From Campylobacterales bacterium (GTDB taxonomy: Bacteria > Campylobacterota > Campylobacteria > Campylobacterales > QNZT01), in assembly GCA_027055005.1 (NCBI GenBank), contig JALUNR010000241.1:1-5387 (forward strand): DNA of 5,387 bases. The letters are read 5' to 3'. The notes under the pieces are model-generated. The model was given only the letters and a program-made list of their open reading frames with translations, searched no databases and was not told the origin of the DNA. Each line of letters starts with the position of its first letter. Within the stretch, counting starts at the first letter, position 1. A program made the translations under genes and the position numbers. Of the stretch, positions 5,057-5,387 are shown one piece after another.

Positions 5057-5387
5057 ATGTTTACAGGACTTATAAGAGAGGTTGCAACTGTTAATAGTTT
5101 TGTATCTTCGAAACTTACCATTTCAAGTAAACTTCATCCAAAAGTCGGGGATTCTATTGCTATAAATGGAGCTTGTCTTACAGTTGTTGAAACTTCTGCA
5201 ACTGAGTTTTCAGTGGAGCTTTCTCCTGAGTCTGCTTCAGTACTAGCGATAGAAAACTACAAAGACAAAGTTCATATCGAACCAGCTATGAGACTTAGTG
5301 ATAGAGTTGAGGGGCACATTGTGCAAGGTCATGTGGATTGTGTTGGAGAGATAGTAAAGATTGAGCAAAATGGAAACTCAACTGACT
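5057..5387 (+). CDS. ribE: riboflavin synthase alpha chain, N-terminal part (cut by window end)
   Basis: The first 110 residues of riboflavin synthase, which converts two molecules of 6,7-dimethyl-8-ribityllumazine to riboflavin plus a pyrimidine in the last step of vitamin B2 synthesis (cytosol, homotrimer). The hallmark MFTGL start is present, followed by INGACLTVVE (36-45), the FSVELSPES stretch (51-59) and the start of the second lumazine-binding domain, GHIVQGHVDCVGEI (86-99). The two barrels are internal repeats of each other; the family is about 200 aa, so roughly half is missing beyond the edge. The gene is transcribed away from the restriction operon from its own promoter. It is a housekeeping gene, and nothing in it looks broken. 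Some species name the same gene ribC. Confidence 0.95.
   Translation, partial: MFTGLIREVATVNSFVSSKLTISSKLHPKVGDSIAINGACLTVVETSATEFSVELSPESASVLAIENYKDKVHIEPAMRLSDRVEGHIVQGHVDCVGEIVKIEQNGNSTD

Noticed and set aside
1..5387. tRNA, rRNA, CRISPR array, insertion sequence, integrase or attachment site
   Set aside because: No cloverleaf-like sequence, no spaced identical repeats, no transposase or integrase frame, and no matching direct repeats at the cassette ends were found by reading both strands.

Overview
This looks like chromosomal DNA from a member of the Campylobacterota (the epsilonproteobacteria, in the Sulfurimonas / Arcobacter / Sulfurospirillum neighbourhood). I infer this from the low G+C, the many Lys/Ile/Asn/Phe codons ending in A or T, sigma70-type promoters that have a clear -10 box behind T-rich DNA and no real -35 box, and the look of the riboflavin synthase and peptide-permease sequences. 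Genus and species cannot be fixed from the window alone.

Layout. Positions 1-99 (+) may be the last codons of a membrane protein that runs in from the left. Positions 35-1641 (-) hold a two-gene operon: a dipeptide/oligopeptide-type ABC permease (682-1641) and, joined by a TAATG stop/start overlap, a zinc-ribbon SAM-dependent methyltransferase (35-682). Positions 1720-4846 (-) hold a compact three-gene restriction-modification operon. It reads, in order of transcription, a small HTH regulator with a TTG start (4556-4846), a 630-aa fused nuclease/N6-adenine methyltransferase (2686-4578), and a 320-aa specificity subunit with two target-recognition domains (1720-2682). A 210-bp, extremely AT-rich divergent intergenic region (4847-5056) carries promoters in both directions. 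Positions 5057-5387 (+) are the 5' part of ribE (riboflavin synthase), cut by the window edge.

How the genes work together. The three middle genes have the architecture of the BcgI-like Type IIB (two-subunit Type IIG-like) systems. The A subunit carries an N-terminal PD-(D/E)XK-like nuclease (P61-E62 ... E76-A77-K78) and a gamma-class adenine methyltransferase (DPTCGTGGF, NPPF). The B subunit supplies both half-site recognition domains. Tight spacing (23-bp overlap, then a 3-nt gap) points to one transcript and translational coupling. The small HTH protein is placed to act as a controller on the AT-rich promoter, where A-tract/GC direct repeats lie.

The features most worth a second look are four A7 tracts packed into the linker between the two recognition domains, where any one-base slip at the two outer tracts gives an immediate stop and leaves a half-specificity subunit; the A-tract repeats in the controller promoter; and the position of the whole restriction cassette between ribE and the permease operon, which suggests an insertion into a core-genome spot. 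The flanking genes look ordinary for this group. No RNA gene, CRISPR array or insertion sequence is visible.
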